A stretch of DNA of 64,000 nt, from NCBI RefSeq assembly GCF_030209375.1, contig NZ_JARVSC010000005.1, forward strand, positions 62,001 to 126,000, read 5' to 3'. Made by a program: the position numbers and the translations under genes. Positions 16,661 through 24,245 of the stretch are shown piece after piece (position 1 is the first letter of the stretch; every line of letters starts with the position of its first letter). This stretch comes from Plantibacter sp. ME-Dv--P-122b. Lineage in GTDB: Bacteria; Actinomycetota; Actinomycetes; Actinomycetales; Microbacteriaceae. The notes below the pieces were generated by a model. It was not told the origin of the DNA. It ran no database searches and worked only from the letters and a program-made list of their open reading frames with translations.

Positions 16661-17143
16661 ATGACTGAAGCGTGGAACGACTTCTTCGTCGCGACGGCGG
16701 GCGCTGCGGCGGCGCTCGCCGGACTGATCATCGTCGCGATGTCCGTGAACATCGCCAAGATCATCGAGATCCCGGCCATGCCGGCACGGGCGGCGGCGAC
16801 GATCAGCTCCCTGGTGTTGATCGTCGTCGTGGCTGCAGCAGGTCTCATCCCCGGTCAGGCCGATGTCCTGTACGGTGTCGAGGTCCTGCTCCTGACCGCC
16901 CTCGCCCTGGGGTTCGCGGTCGACGCCGCGGTCCGGATCCTCCGCCACCAGGATGCCGGGCATGGACCGCGCGCCCTCAAAGCTGCGGTGCCGGTGTTGC
17001 AGGTGGTCCCGTTCGCGATCGGCGGCGTGTTGCTCGTCCTCGGTTCGTCGGTCGGTCTCGGCTGGCTGGCTGCCGGCTTCATCCTTGTGTTCATCGGCTC
17101 CGTGGTCGGTGCATGGGTGCTGCTCGTGGAGATCCTCCGGTAG
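16661..17143 (+). CDS. Four-helix membrane protein of unknown function
   Basis: The 160-residue protein has four predicted membrane helices (about 7-30, 45-62, 70-88 and 110-155 split in two), with a short polar loop after helix 3. Similar proteins are annotated as putative modulators of FtsH protease, but nothing here proves that. GAGGAG lies 7 nt before the ATG. It follows the VOC gene by 56 nt in the same direction and may be co-transcribed. A repeat array starts soon after its stop. Confidence 0.75.
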   Translation: MTEAWNDFFVATAGAAAALAGLIIVAMSVNIAKIIEIPAMPARAAATISSLVLIVVVAAAGLIPGQADVLYGVEVLLLTALALGFAVDAAVRILRHQDAGHGPRALKAAVPVLQVVPFAIGGVLLVLGSSVGLGWLAAGFILVFIGSVVGAWVLLVEILR

Positions 17144-17190
17144 CCTCCTCCGACCCCTGAGCGCCACAGCGTCTCCGAGCCGCCCTCTCC

Positions 17191-17296
17191 GGTCCCTGAG
17201 CAACCCCTCCCGGTCCCTGAGCAACCCCTCCCGGTCCCTGAGTAACCTCGTTCGGTCCCTGAGTAACCTCGTTCGGTCCCTGAGCTTGTCGAAGGG
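17191..17296. repeat. Tandem 21-bp array of the interspersed repeat
   Basis: GGTCCCTGAG begins at 17191, 17212, 17233, 17254 and 17275, exactly every 21 bp. Two spacers read as CAACCCCTCCC and two as TAACCTCGTTC. Only the last copy continues as CTTGTCGAAGGG (17285-17296), the full form of the element found again near 18.7 and 46.3 kb. It occupies most of the 224-nt gap before the DUF222-HNH gene. Confidence 0.9.
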
Positions 17297-17367
17297 CACA
17301 CGAGGAACTTCCACAGCCGTGCCGACTCGGCATCTGGAATGTCAGTGGTCCATGATGGACTTGTTCC

Positions 17368-18639
17368 ATGACCGAGACCACCCTCACCGCGACCCGCGTC
17401 GGCGACGAATACGCCGCGCAGCTGGCGGAGTTTTCGGACGAGTGGGCGGAGATCCATCGGCAACAGGCCGTCTTGGACGCACGCAAAGCGCACCTCCTCG
17501 CCCGCTCCGCCGCCTATGCGGACGAGTTCGCGGACGTCATGGTCTCGGCGATCCTTCCGCCGGCTGAGCGTCAGGCGCTGTCCCGTCGGTCGACGTGTGC
17601 GGCCCTCGCGATGGCGACCCGGACGCCGGAACGGACGATCCAGCGGGCGACCAACGATGCCGAACGCCTCGTCAACGACGCACCCGCCGTGCTGGCGTCG
17701 CTGGAGGCCGGCCGCATCTCCGCCCGGCACGCCCAGGTGATCACCGACCAGCTCTGCGACGTCCCGACCGCTGGCCGGGCGGTGTTCCTCGAACAGGTCC
17801 TCGTCGTCGCCGAGCGCACCACTGTCGCTGGCCTCCGCACGAGTGCCCGCGTCCTGCGCGAGCGACTCCACCCCGAATCCATCACCGCACGCGCAACCCG
17901 ATCCGAGGCCGACCGTCGGGCGGAGTTCGAACCCGCAGCCGACGGGATGGCGTGGGTGCACCTCTTCACCACCGCCCCCATTGCGCAGGGCATCATCGAG
18001 CGAGTCGAAGCGGCGGCGGCGGAGTCACGCAAGGCCGGTGACACCCGCACCTGCGCCCAGCTGCAGGCCGACGCCCTCGCAGCCCTGGCCCTCACCGGCG
18101 TGACCCCGGAAGACGTGATGTCGAGCCCGGTCCTCCCGCACCCGATCGAAGTGCAGGAGCACATCAAGCCAACGGTGCAGATCACGGTCCCGGCGTTGAG
18201 CATGGCCGGCGTCAGCGACGCCTCGGCCGTGCTCGACGGGTACGGAGCCATCGATCCGGAGACCGCTGCGCGCATCGCGGTGAACGCCCCCACCTTCACC
18301 CGGATCCTCGTCCAACCCGAATCGGGTGCGGTCCTCTCCGTCGGGCGGAATCAGTACCGCGTCCCAGCTGACCTCCAACGGGCAGTGCGCCTCCGGGACG
18401 GCACCTGTCGCGCACCGGGCTGTGGCAGGCGAGCCCGGGCCTGCGACCTCGACCACTCGGTCGCGTGGGAGGACGGCGGGACCACAGATGTCGGAAATCT
18501 CGCCTGCCTGTGCCGCCATCACCATCGGATGAAGCACCTCCCAGGCTGGAACCTCGACCACGGACCCGGCGGGGTCCTCGACTGGACGACACCCGACGGC
18601 AAACGCCACCGGACGGAACCGGACCCCGCACCGTTCTGA
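17368..18639 (+). CDS. DUF222-HNH endonuclease domain protein (13E12-like)
   Basis: The 423-residue protein has an N-terminal all-helical DUF222 domain (about 20-300) and a C-terminal HNH nuclease (RDGTCRAPGCGRRARACDLDH ... NLACLCRHHHRMKH), with the Cys pairs, DH and HH residues intact. This is the multicopy actinobacterial family called 13E12 repeat in mycobacteria; function is unknown, mobility is suspected. Interspersed repeats lie directly on both sides (17191-17296 and 18648-18758), a context seen for no other gene here. Confidence 0.92.
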   Translation: MTETTLTATRVGDEYAAQLAEFSDEWAEIHRQQAVLDARKAHLLARSAAYADEFADVMVSAILPPAERQALSRRSTCAALAMATRTPERTIQRATNDAERLVNDAPAVLASLEAGRISARHAQVITDQLCDVPTAGRAVFLEQVLVVAERTTVAGLRTSARVLRERLHPESITARATRSEADRRAEFEPAADGMAWVHLFTTAPIAQGIIERVEAAAAESRKAGDTRTCAQLQADALAALALTGVTPEDVMSSPVLPHPIEVQEHIKPTVQITVPALSMAGVSDASAVLDGYGAIDPETAARIAVNAPTFTRILVQPESGAVLSVGRNQYRVPADLQRAVRLRDGTCRAPGCGRRARACDLDHSVAWEDGGTTDVGNLACLCRHHHRMKHLPGWNLDHGPGGVLDWTTPDGKRHRTEPDPAPF

Positions 18640-18647
18640 CCCCCGCC

Positions 18648-18710
18648 GGTCCCTGAGCTTGTCGACGTGTCGAAGGGTTGCTCGTGGGCACTTCGACAAG
18701 CTCAGTGACC
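18648..18710. repeat. Inverted pair of the interspersed repeat
   Basis: GGTCCCTGAGCTTGTCGA (18648-18665) faces an inverted copy at 18693-18710, matching at 17 of 18 positions, so the RNA can fold into a long hairpin right after the DUF222-HNH stop and may terminate it. The pair is followed by nine G residues (18711-18719). Confidence 0.85.
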
Positions 18711-18736
18711 GGGGGGGGGTTCTCCGGGAACGATCC

Positions 18737-18758
18737 GGTCCCTGAGCCTGTCGAAGGG
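18737..18758. repeat. Single copy of the interspersed repeat
   Basis: GGTCCCTGAGCC then TGTCGAAGGG, the C variant of the element. The sequence between it and the TetR promoter (18759-18840) contains a run of eight G residues (18784-18791) and no gene. Confidence 0.85.
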
Positions 18759-18844
18759 CACTCGTGTCGCGCTGCCTCGGCTCGGGGGGGGTGCTCGGAT
18801 GGACCTGGCTGTAGGTGTGACTGGCTCGAAGCCGACAGGTGCTG

Positions 18845-18864
18845 TCTCGGACAGCTGTCCGAGA
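18845..18864. promoter_or_regulatory. Perfect 20-bp palindromic operator of the TetR gene
   Basis: TCTCGGACAGCTGTCCGAGA is a perfect dyad ending 8 nt before the -10 box TACACT (18873-18878), so it covers the -35 region. Size and position fit a TetR homodimer site and autorepression. Confidence 0.75.
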
Positions 18865-18885
18865 AGTCGTGGTACACTGGTGGGA

Positions 18886-19611
18886 ATGCCTCGCACATCA
18901 GGAGTTCCCGCCCTCGGTGCCGAGCAGTCCACCGCTGAGCGTCCCGCTCCGCCGTCGCGCGTCGAGCGCTTCGCTCCCGTCCTCCGAGTGACGGGCGACC
19001 CACGTGCCGAGCGCACCAGGCAGACGATCTTCGACGCCGTCGCCACCATCCTCGCCGGTCGGCCGGAACGCGTGTCCGTCGGCGACATCGTCCGGGTCGC
19101 CGGCATCAGCCGCAGCTCGTTCTACGCCCACTTCTCCAGCCTCGACGACCTCACCGCGGCCTACCTGCGGGTGCAGTTCGCGGGCCTTGCCGCGTCCGGC
19201 GTCTCGGTGCGTCCCGCCGGGGAGGCGCTGGGCAGCGCCGAGCGTGCCCGCGAAGCCTACCGACGCCTCGTCGCCCAGCTCCTCGAAGACGCACCGCTCT
19301 ACTCGAGCGTGCTCGAGCTCCCCGTCGCCCGCAGCGCGTTCGACGACCTCGTGGGCGAGCACGCCGACCACCTCATCGGCTCGCTGCTCGAGCGCACCGA
19401 GGTTCCGGTCGGCATCCCGGCGGGGCTGGTCTCCGCCTACGTCGCCGGTGGCACGCTCTCCCTCGTCGACGGTTGGCGCCGCGGACGCATCGACGTCTCG
19501 GACGACGAACTGGTCGAGGCGCTGGTCGCGCTGCTGCCCGCCTGGCTGCTCGACGAACGATCTGTCGGCGCATCGCCGCCCCCACCGACCCCCGAACCAT
19601 CCGGCCGCTGA
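18886..19611 (+). CDS. TetR-family transcriptional regulator
   Basis: The 241-residue protein has a TetR DNA-binding domain at about 38-85 (ERTRQTIFDAVATIL ... VSVGDIVRVAGISRSSFYAHFSS) after an unusual N-terminal extension, and a helical ligand domain to about 225. The ATG at 18886 lies 7 nt after TACACT, so the message is leaderless; the longer frame upstream would run through the palindrome. The perfect operator just upstream suggests it represses itself. The only other gene read in the same direction is carD, 65 nt on; there is no divergent partner, so other targets must be elsewhere. Confidence 0.9.
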   Translation: MPRTSGVPALGAEQSTAERPAPPSRVERFAPVLRVTGDPRAERTRQTIFDAVATILAGRPERVSVGDIVRVAGISRSSFYAHFSSLDDLTAAYLRVQFAGLAASGVSVRPAGEALGSAERAREAYRRLVAQLLEDAPLYSSVLELPVARSAFDDLVGEHADHLIGSLLERTEVPVGIPAGLVSAYVAGGTLSLVDGWRRGRIDVSDDELVEALVALLPAWLLDERSVGASPPPPTPEPSGR

Positions 19612-19676
19612 GCCGCCGGAGCACGACGACGCCGGTGCGCGAGTACCGGTGACGACCTGAGAAGAGAAGAGGAACC

Positions 19677-20192
19677 ATGCAGTTCATCGTTGGAGAGACC
19701 CTGGTCTACCCGCACCACGGAGCGGTCACCATCACCGAGTTGTCGAAGGTGACGATCAAGGGTGTCGAGCAGGACGTCATGACGCTTCGCGTGCACACGT
19801 CCGAGCTCACCATCAAGCTGCCGATCGCGAACGCCGACCTCGTCGGTGTGCGCGACGTCATCGACCACGACGGCGTCCAGGCCGTCTACGGCGTGCTCCG
19901 CGAGCCGTTCGTCGAGGAACCCGGCAACTGGTCGCGTCGGTACAAGGCCAACCAGGAGAAGATGGCCAGTGGCAACGTCCACCGCGTCGGCGAGGTCGTC
20001 CGCGACCTGTGGCGTCGCGACCAGGACAGCGGCGTGTCGGCCGGCGAGAAGCGCATGCTCCAGAAGGCGCGCCAGGTGCTCGTCTCCGAACTCGCGCTCG
20101 CGCAGTCGATGACCGACGAAGAGGCGTCCGCGGGCCTCGACGAGGTGCTCGCCTCGTCGATCGCGACCCCCGAGGCCGTCGCAGCCAAGTAG
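19677..20192 (+). CDS. carD: CarD-family RNA polymerase-binding regulator
   Basis: The 171-residue protein has the Tudor-like RNA polymerase interaction domain (MQFIVGETLVYPHHGAVTITEL, about 1-60) and the helical DNA-binding C-terminal domain with the WxxRY-type signature near NWSRRYKANQEKM. CarD binds the polymerase beta subunit and stabilises open complexes at rRNA and housekeeping promoters. GAAGAGGAA precedes the ATG at 19677. A strong terminator follows directly. Length matches mycobacterial CarD (162 aa). Confidence 0.95.
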   Translation: MQFIVGETLVYPHHGAVTITELSKVTIKGVEQDVMTLRVHTSELTIKLPIANADLVGVRDVIDHDGVQAVYGVLREPFVEEPGNWSRRYKANQEKMASGNVHRVGEVVRDLWRRDQDSGVSAGEKRMLQKARQVLVSELALAQSMTDEEASAGLDEVLASSIATPEAVAAK

Positions 20193-20203
20193 GACCCATG
20201 CCA

Positions 20204-20242
20204 ACGAAGAGCGCCCCGCCGGTTCGGCGGGGCGCTCTTCGT
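20204..20242. terminator. Strong bidirectional terminator after carD
   Basis: ACGAAGAGCGCCCCGCCG (20204-20221) pairs perfectly with 20225-20242 around a 3-nt loop, an 18-bp stem between the convergent carD and DUF2510 genes. Confidence 0.85.
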
Positions 20243-20258
20243 CGTCGTGGAGGGTGCC

Positions 20259-20657
20259 TCAGCCCCCGGTGTTGCCGCTGACGATCGCCAGCACACCGAC
20301 GACCGCGATGGCGACGATAGGACCGAACGACAGGGCGGCCTTGGTGATCGTCCAGGCGCGGCTCTCGCGTTCCGGTGCCGGCAGTTCGGTGGGCGACACG
20401 TAGACCGGGGCCTGCCCACCGTCACCGGACACGGCGCCGCTGAGCTGCAGCACCCGCGTGTCGGTCCACGCTCGTCCGTCGAAGTGGACCTGGCGTTCCT
20501 CGTCGGTCGGGTGCGGGTACCAGCCCGCAGCTTCGGCCTGCGACGGCTTGTCCCGCTGGAACCGCAGCACCCTCGAATCGCCCCAGGTCTCGCCGTCGAA
20601 GTGGAGTTCCTTCGTCGGGTCGTCGGGGTGCGGGTACCAGCCTGCGGTCGTAGCCAT
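20259..20657 (-). CDS. Small membrane protein with two DUF2510 motifs
   Basis: The 132-residue protein has two GWYPHP modules (about 5-35 and 45-75), each continuing HFDG.(T/A)W.DSRVL or similar, the WW-like DUF2510 repeat found at the N-terminus of many actinobacterial membrane proteins. One membrane helix ends the protein (about 105-128). The start at 20657 is preceded by CATACT and 6 nt (leaderless); the GGAGG there is too close to act as a ribosome site. Function is unknown. Confidence 0.8.
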   Translation of the reverse strand: MATTAGWYPHPDDPTKELHFDGETWGDSRVLRFQRDKPSQAEAAGWYPHPTDEERQVHFDGRAWTDTRVLQLSGAVSGDGGQAPVYVSPTELPAPERESRAWTITKAALSFGPIVAIAVVGVLAIVSGNTGG

Positions 20658-20724
20658 TCCTCCAGTATGACAGCGGGACCGGGGATGCCGAGACCGTCCG
20701 ATGGGCGGCAGAATGGAGACAATC

Positions 20725-21564
20725 ATGACGACCACACCGCGACCTCGAGCCCCACGTCCACAGATGATCCTCGAGGTGATCCGCAGTTCCTGGGTCACAC
20801 CGCACCTCGTGCGCCTCACCCTCGGCGGTCCCGGCTTCGCCGACTTCCAGCCCAAGGACGCCACCGACAGCTACGTGAAGATCTCCTTCGCCAAGCCCGA
20901 ACTCGGCCTCGAGCCGCCGTACGACCTCGCGGCGCTCCGTGAGACGCTGGCACCCGCCGACCTCCCGGTCACCCGCACCTACACGGTGCGACGCGTGGAC
21001 CAGGCGGCGGGCACCATCGACATCGACTTCGTGGTGCACGGCGACGAGGGGATCGCCGGCCCGTGGGCTGCTGCCGCGCAGCCGGGAGACCGCGTCGTGC
21101 TCGCCGGCCCCGGGGGTGCCTACCGGCCCGACCCGACCGCCGACTGGCACCTCTTCGCGGGCGACGAGTCGGCGATCCCCGCGATCGCCGCCGCCCTCGA
21201 GGCACTCCCGGCGGACGCGACGGGGCTCGCGTTCCTCGAGATCGGTGGGCGGGACGATCTCGTCGAGCTCGACCACCCGGCCGGGGTGCAACTCATCTGG
21301 GTCGGCCGTGCGGCCCGCGACGAATCGACGGCCGCGCTCCTCGCGACCGCCATCAGCGGACACCCGTGGCCCGACGGACGCGTGCAGGTCTTCGCCCATG
21401 GCGAGCGGGAGTCGATGAAAGCACTGCGCGAGGTGTTCCTCACCCAGCGAGGGCTCGACCGCTCCCAGCTCTCGCTGTCCGGGTACTGGGCCTACGGACG
21501 CACGGAGGACCGCTTCCAGGCGGAGAAGCGCGAACCGATCGGGGTCGTCCTGCCGACCGCGTGA
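20725..21564 (+). CDS. Siderophore-interacting protein (FAD-binding ferric reductase)
   Basis: The 279-residue protein combines an FAD-binding barrel (about 10-130, with the flavin motif RTYTVRR) and a SIP C-terminal NAD(P)H domain (DWHLFAGDESAIPAIAAALE ... SGYWAYGRTEDRFQAEKRE). Such ViuB/YqjH-like enzymes release iron from imported ferric siderophores. An in-frame ATG at 20713 overlaps the -10-like CAGAAT (20709-20714), so 20725 is preferred. No siderophore transport genes are nearby. Confidence 0.92.
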   Translation: MTTTPRPRAPRPQMILEVIRSSWVTPHLVRLTLGGPGFADFQPKDATDSYVKISFAKPELGLEPPYDLAALRETLAPADLPVTRTYTVRRVDQAAGTIDIDFVVHGDEGIAGPWAAAAQPGDRVVLAGPGGAYRPDPTADWHLFAGDESAIPAIAAALEALPADATGLAFLEIGGRDDLVELDHPAGVQLIWVGRAARDESTAALLATAISGHPWPDGRVQVFAHGERESMKALREVFLTQRGLDRSQLSLSGYWAYGRTEDRFQAEKREPIGVVLPTA

Positions 21565-21612
21565 CGCTCGCCCCGCACTGCCCCGGCGCCGCGCTGTGGG
21601 CGGGCGCGGGAC

Positions 21613-22611
21613 TCAGTGCGAGGGGTCGGCCGGCTTGCTCCGCGACCGGCGGACCCGCGACGGTCGCTCGACACGTGCGCGGATGTCCGGTGGGACGAGG
21701 TCGAGCAGCTGATCGCGACGCAACGGCAGGTCGAGCAGGCTGAGTTTCATCCGGCCCTTCCGCGAGTGCCGGCTCGGATCGAGTCGCACGACGTTCGCGG
21801 CGTCGCGCACGAGCCGGACGGTCACGACCGCGCCGCTCGCGACATCGGCGAGGACCTGGCCGTCGATCTCGACCGCCGCCTGCTTGGTCGCCGTCCCGAT
21901 CGAGAACTGCAGGCGCTCCGCCGGCCCGAGGATGAACGAGCGGTCGATGCCCGACATGGGCGCGACCGGCGTCACGACGGTGGCGGCGACGGCGGGGGAG
22001 AGCACCGGCCCGCCCGCCGCGTAGTTGTAGGCCGTCGATCCGGTCGGGGTGGCGATCACGATCGCATCGGCTTTGAAATACCCGTAGGCGGTGCCGTCCA
22101 CGGCGAGGTCGGCCATGACCACGCCGGTTCCCGGGCGCCGGGCGATGGAGACGTCGTTGAAGGCGAGGAGATGGGCGACCTGCTCGGCGGTGGTGATCGT
22201 CACCTCGAGGCCGTGGTGCGGTTCCAGGGAGAACTCGTTGTCGCTGACCCGTTGGAGCGCCTCCGCGAGTGCCGCCGGCTCGACCTCGACGAGGAAGCCC
22301 ACGTTGCCGTAGTTGACGCCGAGCACCGGTGCGGATCGGCCGGCGAGCAGCCGCATCGCTCCGAGCATCGTGCCGTCGCCGCCCATCGCCACGGCGACGT
22401 CGACCGACGACGCGAAGGCGTCCTCGTCGAGCAGTTCGACGTCGTCGCCGAGCCGGTTGGCCTCCGCGCGCAGTCCGACGAGACGCGCTCCGTGTTCGAG
22501 CTGCCATGACCGGAGGATGCGGACGGAGTCGTCGATGTTCTTCGTCGGGTGCGTGATGAGGCCGATCGTCATCGACGGCCCGGTGGGGTGCTTCGTGCGA
22601 GTGGTGGTCAC
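21613..22611 (-). CDS. nadK: NAD kinase
   Basis: The enzyme phosphorylates NAD to NADP. It shows the GGDGT motif (VAMGGDGTMLGAMR), the nearby NYGNVGFL, and the C-terminal TPTGSTAYNYAAGGPVLSP substrate loop. Two starts fit: ATG 22572 (319 aa) or GTG 22611 (332 aa). GTG 22611 is favoured because TATGCT lies exactly 6 nt upstream (22618-22623 on this strand), as in other leaderless genes here; no ribosome site precedes the ATG. The C-terminal tail is Arg-rich (about 20 residues beyond the usual end). Confidence 0.93.
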   Translation of the reverse strand: MTTTRTKHPTGPSMTIGLITHPTKNIDDSVRILRSWQLEHGARLVGLRAEANRLGDDVELLDEDAFASSVDVAVAMGGDGTMLGAMRLLAGRSAPVLGVNYGNVGFLVEVEPAALAEALQRVSDNEFSLEPHHGLEVTITTAEQVAHLLAFNDVSIARRPGTGVVMADLAVDGTAYGYFKADAIVIATPTGSTAYNYAAGGPVLSPAVAATVVTPVAPMSGIDRSFILGPAERLQFSIGTATKQAAVEIDGQVLADVASGAVVTVRLVRDAANVVRLDPSRHSRKGRMKLSLLDLPLRRDQLLDLVPPDIRARVERPSRVRRSRSKPADPSH

Positions 22612-22770
22612 CCGTCGAGCATAGGCCGATCGCCTGACAGCGCGACTGGCACCCGTACACCCGACGGGCGGCCGGCGCCTCACGCTCGCCACCCGCTGCG
22701 CCGGCTTTGGGATACTGGAGGGAGCCGGTATGCCGCGATCCTCGCGGGGTACCGAGTACGGAGGAACGAC

Positions 22771-23544
22771 ATGAGCGATGTGACCGGGCACCCTGGCCGA
22801 CCACGGCGGGCGGGGCGGCTGAAGTCGATCCTCATCGGAATCATTTGCGCGGTGCTCGTCGTCGTCCTCGGGTTCGTCGTCTGGACCCAGATCGTCCTGC
22901 CGGGCACCCGTCCCGCCGCACTCGCGGTGTGGGAGGACCCGGCGGTCTCCGTCACCGACGTCGGCGACGCCGTGGTCCTCGCTCCGACCGCAGATGCCGA
23001 GCGTCCGGCGTCCGGTACCGGTCTCGTCTTCATCCCCGGCGCGAAGGTCGACCCCTACGCCTACCTGTACAAGCTGTCCGGCGTCGTCGAGGAGGCCGGC
23101 GTGACCGTGGTCATCACGAAGCCGACGCTGAACCTGGCGTTCTTCGACCAGCGGCCGCTCGAGACGTTCACCGCCGCCGCCCCGGACGTCGACACCTGGT
23201 TCGTCGGCGGCCACTCACTCGGCGGGGTGCGTGCCTGCCAGCTTGCGGAGGACCCCGAGGTGACGGGCCTCGTCCTGTTCGGGAGCTACTGCGCGAACGA
23301 CCTCTCCGGCTCGGCCCTCGACGTCCTGAGCCTCGCGGGGAGCGATGACGGACTGAGTACCCCGGAGAAGGTCGCCGACGCGCGCGTCCGGCTACCCGCC
23401 GACGCGACGATGGTCGAGATCGACGGGGCGAACCACGCGAGTTTCGGTGACTACGGAGTGCAGCCCGGTGATGGCTCGGCGACGATCTCCAGCGATGAGG
23501 CCCGCTCCGAGATCACGCGGGAACTGGTCGAGCTGCTCGGTTGA
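22771..23544 (+). CDS. Membrane-anchored alpha/beta hydrolase
   Basis: The 257-residue protein has one N-terminal membrane helix (about 19-43) that should place the catalytic domain outside the membrane. The domain has FIPGAKVDPYAY (oxyanion side), GGHSLGG with the nucleophile Ser, and a late His in GANHASFGDYG. It belongs to the short Abhydrolase_5-like group of unknown substrate. GGAGGA precedes the ATG; GATACT (22711-22716) is a likely -10. The gene is divergent from nadK. Confidence 0.85.
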   Translation: MSDVTGHPGRPRRAGRLKSILIGIICAVLVVVLGFVVWTQIVLPGTRPAALAVWEDPAVSVTDVGDAVVLAPTADAERPASGTGLVFIPGAKVDPYAYLYKLSGVVEEAGVTVVITKPTLNLAFFDQRPLETFTAAAPDVDTWFVGGHSLGGVRACQLAEDPEVTGLVLFGSYCANDLSGSALDVLSLAGSDDGLSTPEKVADARVRLPADATMVEIDGANHASFGDYGVQPGDGSATISSDEARSEITRELVELLG

Positions 23545-23586
23545 GCGTCGGGGGTGGGCAGCAGCGGTCCGCAGGGACCCCGACGG

Positions 23587-24048
23587 TCAACCCTTCGGGA
23601 CCGGCGGCCCGACGACGAGCAGGGCCGTGAAGACGGCGGCGACGACGAGGCCACCGGCGACCACGAGCAGGATCGGGTGTCGGACGAGCCAGCGCGTCAG
23701 GCGGTCGAGGACCCGCTGGTCGCGCGGGTCGGCACCCGCCTCACGGCGCCACGTGCCGTCGAGCCGGCCGGTGCGGTCCGCCCAGAGGTCGAAGGGGATG
23801 GTCGCGTACGGGACGACGGCGCTCACGAGGCCCACGAGGATCGTGCCGACAGGCCAGCGCTGGTTGATCCCGATGAGCAGGACCGTCGCGCCGTAGACGA
23901 GGAAGACGAAGCCGTGCAGCGCGCCACCGATGCTCACGCCGAGGTCGGTCGTCTTCGTGACGTACTTGAGGATCATCCCGATGATGAGGAGGGTCCAGGT
24001 GATCGCCTCGGCGATCGCGATCAGGCGGAAGAGGCGGCGCGGCGACAC
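23587..24048 (-). CDS. DUF3817 membrane protein
   Basis: The 153-residue protein has the DUF3817 opening RRLFRLIAIAEAITWTLLI, then ALHGFVFLVYG and a third helix, with a last C-terminal helix after a charged stretch. The function of the family is unknown. The GTG at 24048 is preferred because GGAG lies 5 nt upstream and it removes a Cys- and Pro-rich stretch that does not look coding. The 197-nt gap to the divergent flavoenzyme gene holds an AT-rich dyad. Confidence 0.85.
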   Translation of the reverse strand: MSPRRLFRLIAIAEAITWTLLIIGMILKYVTKTTDLGVSIGGALHGFVFLVYGATVLLIGINQRWPVGTILVGLVSAVVPYATIPFDLWADRTGRLDGTWRREAGADPRDQRVLDRLTRWLVRHPILLVVAGGLVVAAVFTALLVVGPPVPKG

Positions 24049-24181
24049 AAGGGCTCCAAGGCTCGGGGTGCAGGTCTTCCAGCTTGCCAGGGACGGCTGA
24101 GAGGGTGCTCCCAGCGGGGGCCGGGTTCTGCCACCCTGGGTGGATCGGGAATACCCATCGAAGCGACGGGGTTCACCGATA

Positions 24182-24199
24182 TGTATGCAAACACATACA
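24182..24199. promoter_or_regulatory. AT-rich dyad operator upstream of the LLM flavoenzyme
   Basis: TGTATG-CAAACA-CATACA is a perfect 6+6 dyad and also contains ATGT-N8-ACAT, the spacing of PadR-family sites. It is conspicuously AT-rich for this sequence and lies about 50 nt before the flavoenzyme start. The regulator is not in the window. Confidence 0.5.
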
Positions 24200-24245
24200 A
24201 TCGCCGTGAGAGCCCGCGGCGAGCCACACGACGTTGGAGAACCCC

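Noticed and set aside
17191-17296. CRISPR array
   Set aside because: The repeated part is 10 nt with 11-nt spacers of only two kinds and no cas genes, so it is a simple tandem repeat.
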